Shown here: positions 1-11,331 of the stretch, one piece after another
Layout: each line of letters opens with the position of its first letter
How positions within the stretch are numbered: the stretch's first letter is position 1
Source of the DNA: Strongyloides papillosus
Lineage: Eukaryota > Nematoda > Chromadorea > Rhabditida > Strongyloididae
NCBI GenBank assembly: GCA_005656395.1
Contig: SRSI01000070.1
Coordinates: forward strand, 62,001 to 126,000
Direction of reading: 5' to 3'
DNA: 64,000 nucleotides
Translations under genes and position numbers: made by a program
Notes under the pieces: generated by a model
The model's input: the letters and a program-made list of their open reading frames with translations, nothing else
Told to the model about the DNA's origin: nothing
Database searches by the model: none

Positions 1-159
1 AAGACTTATTTGGCGACGTCTTACACCTCTACTACCACCATAAGGTCTATGTGGCATTAGCTGACTTGCTATACCACCAGGCATACATTTTCCAAAATCA
101 ATTAATGAAATGAAAATAATCAAAAGATAAAACAGCGCAATATGATTAGAAATTTTCAT
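1..159 (-). CDS. Small secreted basic protein, copy A (partial, runs off left edge)
   Basis: The minus strand reads 53 codons from an ATG at 159 to the window edge without a stop. It begins MKISNHIALFYLLIIFISLI, a signal peptide, followed by DFGKCM. The same start pattern (SNHI/SNYI, hydrophobic run, DFGK or similar) is found in the proteins at 41627, 43580, 44614, 45817 and 56063. The visible mature part is Gly- and Arg-rich with a VRRR cluster, as in the relatives. The upstream DNA carries the same promoter cassette as the other members, which supports this start. No known domain is recognised; function unknown. The 3' end is outside the window. Confidence 0.65.
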   Translation of the reverse strand, partial: MKISNHIALFYLLIIFISLIDFGKCMPGGIASQLMPHRPYGGSRGVRRRQISL

Positions 160-203
160 AGTAATGAAAATAAAGCTGTGACATTTTTTGGGAATTACAT
201 TTA

Positions 204-275
204 TTATATAACATAAAAGTATCAAAAATTAGTAATATATTATGTTTTAAATGATTTTTGTTGACTTTTATTAAA
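204..275 (-). promoter_or_regulatory. Shared promoter cassette of small secreted gene A
   Basis: On the minus strand this reads a TTAATAAAAGT(T/C)AAC-like block, then AAAACATAATATATT, then TAATTTTTGATACTTT (216-231), then a TATATAA box (204-210) about 45-50 bases before the ATG. The same order and spacing precede the other five family members. Confidence 0.6.
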
Positions 276-1692
276 TATTTTGCTAATTTTTTTTGTACGA
301 AGTATAATATGCAATAATTTTTTGTACATTTCATATGCTATTTCTTGTTACATAACGTACTATATATTGTGATTCATTTTACACTTATTTTTTGAATAAT
401 TTTTTAGATATTAGTAATTTTTTATATATTTGTTCTTTATAAACTTTTTTGCTTTTTCCTTTTATCGATATGATGCATTTAATCTAAAATTTAAGGGGTC
501 AAAAATGCTAACGTTGCATACGTTAACGAGTTAATATAAAAGTATATAAAAATAAAGTTTCACCAGAATAATTTTTTTACTTTCTTTTTTAATCAATAGT
601 TTTTTTGCTCTTTAAAAATAAAAACGTAAAAAGATAAAAATTATTTCTTCTTCATTGATGAAAGTAAACAAATTATTTTTTAAAGTCAACACAGAAAATT
701 TGATATCTAATGTTATCAGATTTTTAAATAATTGTTAACAAAATAATCTTCTCAATTAAGTAGCATTTTTAAAAGTAATAAATTTTATAACCGATAAGGG
801 ATGAATTTTATGATAACTATTTAAATGTTAAAAGTTAAATAAATTCAAAAAGTATTAACTTTGTTAGAAAATACTGTTTTTATTCGATTAAAGAATCATT
901 AAAAGTTACCGAATTTTTTCAATATGTTGGAATTTCTGTGGTTTTATTTGTAAAAATTATTTTACAGGTATTTCAAATATCTGAAAAGTTAAATCTTTAA
1001 TATATGCGTTTGTCAAGGTAAATTTTAAGATATCACTACATTCTCTTAAAAAATGATAACATGAATGGGAAAAATAAAGTGCTTGGGAATGTTAGTAAAA
1101 TTATCATATCTCAAACCATCTGATTTTTAATAGTAATTTTCAGAAAGTTGCAAGTATTTTCATAAAGTAATATTTTACCATAGTTATAGATTAATGTCAA
1201 CTTCAAATGCTTTGTTTCTTATCAATTTTTAAAATCATAATGTTGTATCTTTATAAAATATATAAATCAGATGCAATTATTTAATAAAAGACCTATTATT
1301 GTATAAAATAACATATCATAATAATTTAATTATAAATGAATTTAAAATTTTAATTTACTTTAATACCACTTATAATATTGTCTTTTTTGAATTAATACTT
1401 TATTACAAATTCAAGGAATATCATAATCTTTTTTTCTACATTATTGTTTGGCAATGTCTTATAATATTTTATTTTTAGTCAATAATTTTGCAGATCTTTT
1501 TTTATTCTTGTAAAAACAATGATTTTCTTTATATGAGATGATTTTGAACAAAATAAAATTACTTTTATTGCATTAAACACAAAGATGAATAGATATTGAT
1601 ATGTCTAAAAGATTGGTCAATGAAATTCATAAAACTCTTATGAAGATGATGTTCTTTTAACACAAATAGTTTTCTGATATTTATAAATTGTA
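276..1692. other. Gene-free AT-rich stretch
   Basis: Stops are dense in all frames and no homology is visible. The only structure noted is a short block at 498-550 that recurs at 4431-4498. Confidence 0.6.
498..550 (+). repeat. Short dispersed repeat, copy 1 (second copy at 4431-4498)
   Basis: Both copies read GTCAAAAATGC(T/A)AACGTTG, then TGCATAC with CGT(T/C)AACGAGT, then an AT-rich box ATATAAAAGTATA. The box looks like a TATA element, so this may be a leftover promoter, but no gene follows either copy. Confidence 0.45.
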
Positions 1693-2620
1693 CACACAAA
1701 AAAATAGGACAAATTACGATATTATTACTTAAAGTACAATTTAAATGTCCAATCATTTTAAATGTCAAAATTTATTCAAATTTTAAAAATATCAAGCGAC
1801 AACAAAAATGATTTAAATGACGCATAATATTAGGTTTTTGCATAAATTTGTTTGTTTTTTCACAAAAATATATACTTTTAATATTTCGAAGTAATGTAAC
1901 ATTTATTTAATCTTTGAAATTTTAAAAATATTGTACTTATTTTGGAATCTAATTTGTTTTTCATATATTACGATGTACGTTATTAGAAACCAATTTCATG
2001 TAAAGTTGTTGACATTCTTACAAAAATCATTATTTCAAACATTCTAATAACAGCAATAATTTTGGAAATTTAGAAATTTTATAACCATAATAACGAAAAG
2101 CAATAATTATTTAACAACACAAAGTGCTATTAATTAAGTATATTTTTTTAGTACTTGTTATTTTTTTTATTTAATTTTAAATATTAAAAAATATTTTTAT
2201 TATGAACAAAACATAAAATGTTTTAAAACTTTTAATTAGTTCAACTTTCAAAAGTAATCTTGAAAAACAGTTTAATAAGTTTGAGTTATCAGATGAGTAT
2301 AACTTCATATAAAAGTCTAATTTATAATAATTCAGACAATTGAAAAATATTATTATATTTTAATAAATACTCTTTATAAAGGGAATTCTAATTTTGTATA
2401 AAGTTAAATTCTAACATTGTATTTTAAAATGTATTGTAAATAGTAACTTATTTTTTTCAAATAACAATAATATAGTAGAAAAAAAAACTTATTTTCTTTA
2501 TTTTTTTTGTACAAAACAATTGTGTTAAAATAATCGTAAATCAAGAAAATTCAAATTTTATTGGGTGGAACAAATTTATTATATTTTATGCAAATCTGTG
2601 TCCCTTTTTATTTTTGTGTG
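1693..2620. mobile_element. TA-flanked TIR element (non-autonomous DNA transposon), copy 1
   Basis: The left end reads CACACAAAAAAATAGGACA; the right end is its inverse (TGTCCC...TTTTTGTGTG). TA precedes the left end; the right flank is TG, probably a mutated TA. The body aligns along its length with 49411-51248 once a nested mariner is removed from that copy, giving 928 versus about 951 bases. No coding potential is seen. TA targets and this terminal form suggest the Tc1/mariner superfamily; the exact family is not recognised. Confidence 0.75.
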
Positions 2621-2724
2621 TGCTTTTAATTTATTTATTAAATTCAATAAAATTATTGTTTGAATTTTTAAATCTAGTTTTTTCTTGAAAATAGGAGGTA
2701 ATGATTTTTTAAAAAAATTTTTAT

Positions 2725-3145
2725 TTAAAAACTTGTAATATAATTGAAATTTTTAATTAAAAATTCTATTATAGTTATTAATCGACTAGTTTTGTTAGAG
2801 TTTGATGCCGACATTGGAAATAATTTTCCACTGAGCACTGGGAACGACATTCTTTTGAATGTCTTCTTTGACATAACTTTATCATTTATTGAGGAGTTCC
2901 ATTTTTTCATTTATATTTAGCCGATAGCGTTAAATAATTGAATCTTTTACATATGTGAAAACTTGAAATTTATTTTAGAATAAACTTATTATTTTATAAA
3001 TCTTCTAAATCCAGCATTTTTGCTAGTGAATATAGTTGCTTCGATGTTTTTCACACCATGAATACCGTGTGAAGCCTCCGAAATTGACAATTTTTGCTTT
3101 AAATTTTCAGAATCATATGTTTCCGTTGATAATTTTTCTGAATCT
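2725..3145 (-). other. Possible decayed coding fragment, unrecognised
   Basis: On the minus strand a 51-codon open segment ends at 2989 (…KNAGFRRFIK stop) and is Ser/Lys/Glu-rich with codon use less AT-biased than its surroundings. A second open segment (2725-2910) begins MKKWNSSINDKVMSKK. They are separated by stops and have no clear splice sites joining them. This could be a decayed gene or chance. Confidence 0.2.
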
Positions 3146-3892
3146 TCAACTTTTCAACTGTGAAACTCCCGAATTAGGCATAAACATTTTTTAAGATATG
3201 AAAATATTTTGACAAATTTTTTATAAAAATTAATTTTTTATGATTCAAAAATACCGTTGCTAAAAAAAATAAGTATATTCAAAATTTTTTAATAATTTAA
3301 GAATAAAAAGATTTTCTCTTTTAAAAATTTTAACTATATTGTTTATTTTTAAAGTACATAGATATATTTTTTTATAATGTTTTTCTATAAAAATCAGTGA
3401 ACATTTTTACAAAGATAGAAAAAAATTTAACTATAATTTTTAAGATAAAAAGTACTTTTAGTAATATTTATTTATTTTTTTTAGTTTTTATTAAACATCA
3501 TATATTGTAGTATCTACTGACATGGAAAAGATCGGCTCTGAGGTAAGTGGATAATGATCGAAGCGAGTGAGATGATTCTAAATAAATTAAAATATTAGCT
3601 TGTAATATACTATATTTTTCAATGTGGCGAATATTTCTATGGTATTTCAATAATTTTTTTATCACTATCAAATTAAATAACTTTCTTGTTCGTTAAATTC
3701 AATAAAATTTGTTATTGATGATGTCAGAATTAGGTAATAAAAAATAGAAAATTATTTAAAGTATTTTAAGGATTTATCATTATTGTTCTTTAATTCTCTT
3801 TTTTTATTTTAAATATTTACTTATTAATAATTTATTTGGTAACATTTGATATATAATAAAATTACTATTCATTACCACTATCGTATTTTAAA
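3146..3892. other. Gene-free AT-rich stretch upstream of the transthyretin-like gene
   Basis: Noncoding in appearance. A lone ATG GAA AAG ATC GGC TCT GAG followed by a strong donor-like GTAAGT lies at about 3522-3548, but no partner exon was found. Confidence 0.5.
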
Positions 3893-4396
3893 ATGCTATT
3901 ATTTAGATTACTATTGGTTTTTTTTATCTTCGAAACAGATGCTATTCGCCATTTTAGTAAGAAACTTTATAGAACTATTGTCACAGGAAAGCTTACATGT
4001 AAATATCGTCCAAGAGGAGCTTATACACTTTTAGTTATGGAAGGTTCACCTTCTTTTGAGAATGGTCAGATCCTTTTTGAACGACATTTACAATATGGGT
4101 TTGATATTTTAGCAATTGCATCAACTTATAGTTATAAGAAACCAAGTAAGTAATGACACAAATAAATTAAGATATATTTATAAGAGATGTTTGTTAAAAT
4201 TATCCATTCTTGTAACAATAATATTTATTCAAAACAAAAAGTGTTTATTGAAGGTATTAATCAAACGTTTATCAAAAGAGTGAAATCATATAGATTATTA
4301 AGACATCAAGCTAAATTTAATTTGGGAAATACTGAATTATCAAATTATCCAGGACTATATTTAAGCCGTTATATGAAAAGAAGAGCTTCTGAATAA
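3893..4396 (+). CDS. Transthyretin-like (TTL) secreted protein, two exons
   Basis: Exon 1 is 3893-4145 and exon 2 is 4185-4396, joined across a 39-base GT...AG intron; together they give 155 codons in frame. The product (154 aa) starts with a signal peptide (MLLFRLLLVFFIFETDA). It then shows the TTL layout: a V-T-G-K-L-T-C strand near residue 30, FVKIIHSCNN in the position of the family's 'LKIYHDCN' strand, and FNLGNTELSNYPG in place of the terminal 'FDIGTINLE' motif. Nematode TTL proteins are small secreted beta-sandwich proteins, abundant in parasite secretions; their ligands are mostly unknown. The middle of the domain is diverged. The gene stands alone between a transposon and the CAP array. 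Confidence 0.75.
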
Positions 4397-5227
4397 TAAT
4401 TTTTTTTGACAAAATATAAAAATCTAGCGTGTCAAAAATGCAAACGTTGTATTTTCGTTGCATACATACGTCAACGAGTCATTATAAAAGTATAAAACAT
4501 ACAAAAAAAACTTTATCCTTATATGTTAGGGGAGATGTTAACGTTGGACAATAGTTTTCTTTTTTTGTACATTTTTTTTAATCAAAAAATACGTATTTCC
4601 ATGTATTGAATACAAAAAAATAAATATTAGCTTCATCTGAATTTCACATTTTTAGTTGTGTTTTAAACTATTTTTTTGTGCTTTGATCTCCACATATTGA
4701 ATGTACCCTGATTCGTCATAAAAAATAGTATTTTTTTAAAAGAATGAATTATAAAACTCTTATTGCTTTTAATTTTTCATATTTTTTTATTGACTATTAT
4801 ATTATTCTTCTCTCTCATTAAATAGTTTCTGGTAAAAGATTTTTCTATTTATCAAATAAATAAATTTCAGACGATTCATAAAAATATAAAAATTTTAAAT
4901 TCGGAGGTTCTACATTGTTTTCTAGGATAAAAAATTGTAAATTCAGAGATTTTATAAGATATTCATATAAAAAAACACTTTTTTGAATTTTCGTGTCAAA
5001 TCAAATTTGTAAAAGTGTTGATTTTAGTGTTAAGGAGAGCTATTTCTTTTTTTTTCCTAAATAAATAACTACCATAAACTTTTTATAATATTAATGAGTG
5101 TTAATGAAACAGCTGTTGGTTAAAACACCAAAAGCATCTAAAATCACATTACAAGGAATTAAGATTTTTAATCAATTAAAATAAAGCAAATATCGTTTTG
5201 ACGAGGAAACTATAAATAACAAAAAAT
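4397..5227. other. Gene-free stretch with short repeat copy 2
   Basis: Contains the second copy (4431-4498) of the short block at 498-550. Positions 5110-5220 loosely resemble 6805-6900. No gene seen. Confidence 0.5.
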
Positions 5228-6250
5228 TATGACAATTATGATAGAAAGAATTTAAATGACAAGAAAAGTCATAAAAAGATCATTGTTCATCAATTCATCT
5301 ACTAACACTTTTTACTATAATTTTAGAATCACTAAAAAAAATTCAAAATGGAAATTCGGTACAAACATAAAATTTATTTAGATTCAAAGGTAATTATAAA
5401 TATTATATATTATTATTCTTGCAAAATTGTTAGATCTATAAATCAATAAAATAAATTTTAATAAAGCATAGATCAAACATTTGAATAAAAATTAAATTAT
5501 TTATATTATTAATTACAAATTATCAATACAGTCTTATGTAAACCCAATATTAATGATTCACGTTTAGCATCATTTTTGAACGTTATCTTGGATTTTAAAA
5601 ATGAATTTTTTTTAACTACAGAAAATTATTTCGAAATAATATCAATGAATAAATAAAATTACTTTGTAAATATTAATTGAAATCCATCAATTTTTTTAAC
5701 CAATTGTATCACTTCCATTCAATCAATTTTCTTTAAATTTACGCAACAATGTTTCCAGAAATGTTAAAAATATTTTTTGGTAAGACTAAAATAAAATACG
5801 AGAAACGTTAAAATTATAAGGATAACCATGTGAGTATCTTTGATCTAGTAATTTTCACTAGATAAAGAAGTATTTTTGTGATGTCAAATAATTGATAATA
5901 GCTGAAAAGTTAAAAAATTAGATAGGAATTGTTAAAAAATAAAAATAACGTTTTTTAGGAATGAAAACTTACTACTTAAATCAGAATAAGTAATTTGCTA
6001 AACTTTTATTAAATTATTTTTAATTATATTTGGATTAATACAAAAAATTTGATAATTGAAGTTAAATACTACTTCGATAATACCGACCGTAATTTAATAT
6101 ATCTGCTTTTTATTTGTTTTTATACAATTTTAAACCACGAAAATTATATTTAATTTTAAAATGATGGTAATCGATCTTTAAATGATCTTCACTTTGTAAT
6201 CGTACAACAAATTATCATATAATTAATTGTAAATTTTGTTTATAAAAAAA
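5228..6250 (+). repeat. Diverged copy of the CAP gene 1 downstream flank
   Basis: This block aligns in order with 8209-9440. Shared landmarks are 'tcatctactaacac/aatc', 'gattcaaaggtaattataa', 'attgttagatctataaa' and 'gataattgaagttaaatac'. It implies an older tandem duplication in which the CAP gene that once stood upstream of this flank has been lost. Confidence 0.55.
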
Positions 6251-6711
6251 TAATTTAGGTTAAAATCTAAGATAACTTAACTCAATAGCTTTAAAAAAAG
6301 ATTCATGTTCTTCCGCTAGATTTAGACTTCTCTTCTGAATTTAAGAATATTATATGACTACCATTTAGTTTCAAGAAGCCTAGGGAAATCTGGTTAGAAG
6401 AATCACCAAATTATAACAATCAATAGAGAATGAAAATTGTTGTTTAATGATCTATATACATTATCTTCCCTAACGTTCACATGTTTCAGATCATGAAAAA
6501 TTTCTTCGTCAAATAATTAGTATATTATTGAATCACAATATTCAAATATTTTTACATAAATAAAAATTTTCTTTCGATTCAGTACCGTATCTAGGTTGTA
6601 ACTGTTGTATATCACAAAAACGTTTAATTCCTGTTGACACTATAAGTGGTATAGTTTATTTAAAAATACCCAGTAACAGAGAGAGTTGAAACGGACAGAA
6701 GAATCTTTAAG

Positions 6712-6828
6712 ATGTTTTTAAGTCACATCATCAGGTTTTTAATCATGATAGCTGAATTCTACTTAATGTTGTATAATATAGAATCATCACGTAATACTTT
6801 CAATTGGGTAGTTGAAACGCCATTGTAA
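6712..6828 (+). other. Possible 38-aa secreted peptide ORF
   Basis: The ORF starts MFLSHIIRFLIMIAEFYLML and ends WVVETPL. The N-terminus resembles the signal peptides of the small basic family (S-H-I, then a hydrophobic run), but there is no basic tail and no shared promoter cassette. It may be a truncated relative or chance. Confidence 0.2.
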
Positions 6829-7262
6829 AAGCAACTAAAATCTAAGCACAAGGAATTGGTATTTTTAATCAAATAAAATAAAAATATTTTGATTATCACT
6901 TGTTATCCTTCTGATAGAACAAAAAATAACTTATCTATTATACTTTTGCTATTTTTTAAATATTTAACATATATTATCAGTTATGTTTAACAAAAAAAAC
7001 TTTCTGTGGATTTATAGAAATTGCTTTTTTTTTTTTTAATTTCATCGAAGAAATAGTAGAAAAGTTTTAGAAGTAATAATGATTTTGTTTTTTGAATGAG
7101 ATTTTAGAGTTTAACAATGATAAATAGTATTTGAGAAGTAATGTTTCTGAACATTATTGTTTAAATGATCTAAAAAAATGTTTTTTGTAAACATTTATCT
7201 GTAGAATAAGATTTAAGATCTCAAACTCCAATATGCTTTTAAAATGATAACAATCTATTTAG

Positions 7263-7279
7263 TTATCCTTTTAAAGATT
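7263..7279. promoter_or_regulatory. TTATCC...GATTA block upstream of CAP gene 1
   Basis: TTATCCTTTTAAAGATTA is a weaker form of the inverted GATA pair seen at 9655. It lies about 90 bases before the start codon. Confidence 0.3.
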
Positions 7280-7356
7280 AATAAAAAAGTTAATCATATT
7301 TATATAAAAAGAAAAGAGTATTATTTTGTTCAGTTAAATTATTTAATGTTATAGAG

Positions 7357-8208
7357 ATGAAGCTTCGTGTGTTATTTCTCATACAACTTAATTTTTTATT
7401 ATCAATTAGTAATCCACCATCAAATTCTGTTGAAGAACCAATTAAAAAAAGCCAAGCGCCAATACCATTAACAAGACTTTCTGGTGGAGGATCAGGACGA
7501 CGTAGATTATCATCAAGAGGATCTCAATCGAACTTAGGTGGTAGTTCATCATTAAGAAGAAATTCTTTATCAGCGTCAAGGCAGAGTTTAAATGACGGTA
7601 TAATTTGTTATAGACAAAATCCCGAATTTTTGAAAAAATATATCAATGTAAAAACTTCTAGTTACTTTGTTTGGCGCTCTATTTGGGACGACTGTCCTGG
7701 ACACTATTATTCTAAACACCATTATTCACTTTTTAAAAAACTTGTAAGTATTATTTTTATAAATTATTTAATTTAATAGGTCTTAACAGAAATTAATACC
7801 TACAGATATCATCACAGAGTACATTATCTTTTACCAAGTCATGAGCTATATACGATTGCACAAAAGCTTGCTGAAAAACTAGCATTGAAAGGAAAAATCA
7901 ACACTCATAAAGATAAATATTCTAAATATGGAATATTATCTACCCAAACAACAAAATTTCTTTCTTCAACAGTAGTAAAAAATTGGTATGATACAAAGAT
8001 AAAATATGACTTTCTTTTAAAAGGTCCATTATCATATGCTGCTCATAGTTTTGCACAAATTGTCTGGAAAGGATCACATAAAATTGGTATTGGTGTAAAT
8101 GAAGTAAATGGCAATGTCACTGTTGTTATCCTTTTCTATCCAAAAGGCAATACACATTTACAATATAAAAAAAACGTTTTTCAAAAAGAAAAGTGGGCTG
8201 GGAAATAA
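7357..8208 (+). CDS. CAP/SCP-TAPS secreted protein 1 (two exons)
   Basis: Exon 1 is 7357-7743 and exon 2 is 7780-8208, joined by a 36-base phase-0 intron; the product is 271 aa. Residues 1-18 form a signal peptide. A Ser/Arg/Gly-rich low-complexity part follows (GGGSGRRRLSSRGSQ), then a linker with W-x-S-I-W-D-D-C. Exon 2 is the CAP domain: VLTEINTYRYHHRVHYL at its start, WYDT, a CAP1-type SFAQIVWKGS, and a CAP2-type FYPKGN ending in KKNVF. The cavity His of CAP1 is Ser here and the 'GEN' Glu is absent. CAP proteins are secreted and occur in parasite secretions and venoms; this one's target is unknown. It is the most diverged gene of the array. Confidence 0.85.
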
Positions 8209-9440
8209 CAATGATTATTGAAAGAAATCATATGATAAGAAAAGTCACAGAAATATCATTGTTTATCAATTCATCTACTAACAATCTTTATTATAATTTT
8301 AGAATCCCTAAATAAAGTTCGAAAAGAGAACCCGATTGAAACACAAAATTATTAAGATTCAAAGGTAATTATAAATATAATATAATTTTGTTTCGTAAGA
8401 TTGTTAGATCTATAAAGCAATAAAAAAAATTTTACTGAAACACAGATCAAAAATTTGAATAAAAATTTAATAATAAATTCATTTTATTATTAATTAACAA
8501 TACGATCTTGTTTATATTCAATGTTATAGACTTATGTTTAAGATTATTTCTGAAAATTATCTTAGATTTCATAGATTAATCTTCTTAAATGACCATAAAT
8601 TATTTTGAAAATATATCAATGAACATAAAAAAATTCTTTGTAAATATTGATTTAAATTAATTGATTTTATCTAATTACATAATTTTCATTGAATCATTTT
8701 TATTAAATTTTGTACAACCTTGTTTTCTGAAACGTTAAATTATTTTTTGGTAAGATTAAATACATGAATCTTCTTGCTTATAACAAAGAACTTGTGGAGA
8801 TCTTTGATGTTGTGATTTTCCCAAACTGAAGAGTCTTTTTTATGATATCGAGTAATCACTAACAATTAAAAAATTAAAACGACTAGACAAGAATTATTAC
8901 AAAATATTAAATTAACCATCTCGAATAATTTAAAAAAATAATAAGTAGTGTTTTTTAAAAATAAATTTTACTATTTAAATCAAAATAAATAATTTGCTAG
9001 ATTTTCATCAAAAAGTAAAAATTTTATTGGTGTTGTCACTATAATTAAAGATATAATATTAGAAAAGATACAATAAGAAAAGAGATACAATAAAGCAATG
9101 ATATATTTAAAAATAATGACTTGACCATAGGTATTTCGTCTTTTATAAGCGAATAAAAGACATAAAGCCAATGCGCATCAAACATAAGGTATCTGCATGA
9201 CCTATGTTTGTCACTAAAATAATTTTACTTATATTTAAAATTAATGGATAAAAAATTTGATAATTGAAGTTAAATACAAATTGAAAATATAGTTTGTAGT
9301 CTAATATATCTACTATTTATTTGTGTTCCTACAACTTTAAACCACAAAAATTAAATTTACTATATAAAATGATAATAAAGAGATCTTTAAATAAAGTTTA
9401 CTGTGTAAACGTGAAACAATGTATAATATAATTAATGGTA
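8209..9440 (+). repeat. CAP gene 1 downstream flank, duplicated at 5228-6250
   Basis: Noncoding, about 1.2 kb, and alignable along its length with 5228-6250. The two copies mark one ancestral tandem unit. Confidence 0.55.
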
Positions 9441-9654
9441 ACTTTTGTTTTTATAACTAATTTGTTCTAAAATTCTAGAATATTGAAAAACAATAACGGG
9501 GATAAGTTCTTTTATAGTATAAAAAAACATTAAATATGTTTTATCTCAAAAATTTTTTTAATTATGATAGAACAATAGTAATATTTTAATAAAACAAATC
9601 AATTGTGATCTATAAATGTGTTGCATTCGTTTGTAAAGAAAATAATTTGTTTAA

Positions 9655-9670
9655 TTATCCTTTTAGATAA
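9655..9670. promoter_or_regulatory. Inverted pair of GATA sites upstream of CAP gene 2
   Basis: TTATCCTTTTAGATAA holds two GATA-factor core sites facing each other, 60-75 bases before the ATG. Similar blocks precede the CAP copies at 15016 and 16514. Confidence 0.4.
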
Positions 9671-9729
9671 AAAAAATCACTATGATGTATATATATCATA
9701 ATTCTTGAAACCATTATATTTAATTATTA

Positions 9730-10719
9730 ATGAATTTTTTGTTAACAATTGTGCTGTGTGTCACTGTGGTAATCCATATTCCACTTGGCTACGTAGTTAG
9801 TGTATTAGCTAACAGAGATGATGATAAAAAAAGTTTGCTATCTGGTAGCATTTCAAGTATTGACAGTGGGGATTCTTTTCATAGTGCAAAATCCCACTTT
9901 TCTGACAGAAGCAGTTCAAGTAAAAGTAAACATAAAACTTCACCTAGAAGAAGTAATAGTTTTTCCGGATCTTTTGATAGAAAATCAAGTAGTAGTATAC
10001 GTTATCCAATAGACCGTGCTAGAAGCAATTCGTTGACTGGTAATAGAAATGTGCTAATGCGTAACAGATGGGGTCATAATTTACATGGTCCTCCTTCTAT
10101 GGAAGCACCAAACTTTTATCTTAAATATCGTGGTTTTTCCATCAGACCATATTTAAGTAAATATGACTTTAGCAATAGAATATATAACAATGTGTGGTCT
10201 GATTGTGATTATGAATGTTACTGGATGAACAATTATGATGAATACAAAAAAAGGGTAAAATTTTTTATATAAATTATAATATTAAAATTCTAGGTAGTAG
10301 CTAATATAAATTTACTAAGATTGTCACATGGATCAGGAAATGTAAGACAAAGTGATGTTCTTGATGAGATAGCTCAAAATCATGCAAATAAAATGGCAAG
10401 GAAAAATACATTATTCACTGAATATTCACAAATGTATGGGATAATTATTGGAATGTCTTTCTATCCAGCGGCATCAGTAATAGTAACCAAATGGTACGAT
10501 GAACACCGTAAATACAATTTTCTTAAAAATAGACCACAACCTGGGACACAGGGTTTTACCCAACTAATATGGAAGAATGAAAAATTGATTGGTGTTGGTG
10601 TTGCAAAATCAAAAGATATACTTTTTGTTGCTTGTTATTTTTATCCAAAAGGAAATATTAAGAATCATTATAAAAGAAATGTCTTTAGAAGGAGATCCAG
10701 ATGGTTTAGAGGAAAGTAA
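9730..10719 (+). CDS. CAP/SCP-TAPS secreted protein 2 (two exons)
   Basis: Exon 1 is 9730-10254 and exon 2 is 10294-10719 (39-base phase-0 intron); the product is 316 aa. The signal peptide (MNLLLTIVLCVTVVIHIPLG-like) is followed by about 100 residues rich in Ser, Lys and Arg (SSSSKSKHKTSPRRSNS), the longest such tract in the array. The linker GFSIRPYLSKYDFSNRIY...VWSDCDYECY then leads into exon 2. The CAP domain has SHGSGNVRQSDVLDEIAQNH, VTKWYDEH, GFTQLIWKNEKLIGVGV and ACYFYPKGN...KRNVF. The CAP1 His is Gly and the 'GEN' motif is GII. Exon 2 continues in frame from the intron with V-V-A-N-I-N-L-L-R, matching the other copies. Confidence 0.87.
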
Positions 10720-11331
10720 AAAAATAATATTTAATAAATTTTTTATTTTATTTATCAAAGAAGTTATTATATATTTAGTAAAAATTATTTTTTAGTATTT
10801 TTTAAAAAACCATGTCAATTAAGATTATAGATTAAAATTCCATATTGTTAATTAGATTATCAAACTATTAAATAATTTTATAATAAATTTGCAGTACAAT
10901 GCTCCATGATTATGTTGTTTCGTATAAAATTTCCTAATGTTTCTATGATTGTAAAATAAATTAACAAATTTGCATTAAAAGATATTTGGTTGAATTCTTA
11001 ATGATTCTTGACTAAAATTTAAATATATAAAACTATCGATAAAGTTAACTTTCTATGTGTTTACCAATTTGTATAATAATTTCAGAAAATAAAGTAATAT
11101 TAATATAGATAATATTCTTACCGTATAATATAATTAAATACACTAGATTTTATAAACTTAGTGATTTATAAATGATAAAATTAAAAATAATTTAGTGAAT
11201 CGGAACTATTGTTCACTATTAGCATATTTAATTTAATTAAAAAAATAAATAGTTTATTTAAATATAATTTTTTATCAAAAAAGCATTATAAAATATATCA
11301 TAATTACTGAATCGATTTTATATATTTTTGG
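10720..11331. other. Intergenic, start of a tandemly duplicated unit
   Basis: No gene. From about 11012 onward the sequence is repeated at about 12614, as the 5' flank of CAP genes 3 and 4. Confidence 0.6.

Noticed and set aside
1565..1768. 67-aa minus-strand ORF
   Set aside because: It overlaps the left end of the TIR element and has no sequence features of a protein.
3522..3548. ATG GAA AAG ATC GGC TCT GAG followed by GTAAGT, like a first coding exon and similar to MAKIGSE in CAP protein 5
   Set aside because: No matching second exon or CAP-like sequence follows; the similarity is seven residues and likely chance.
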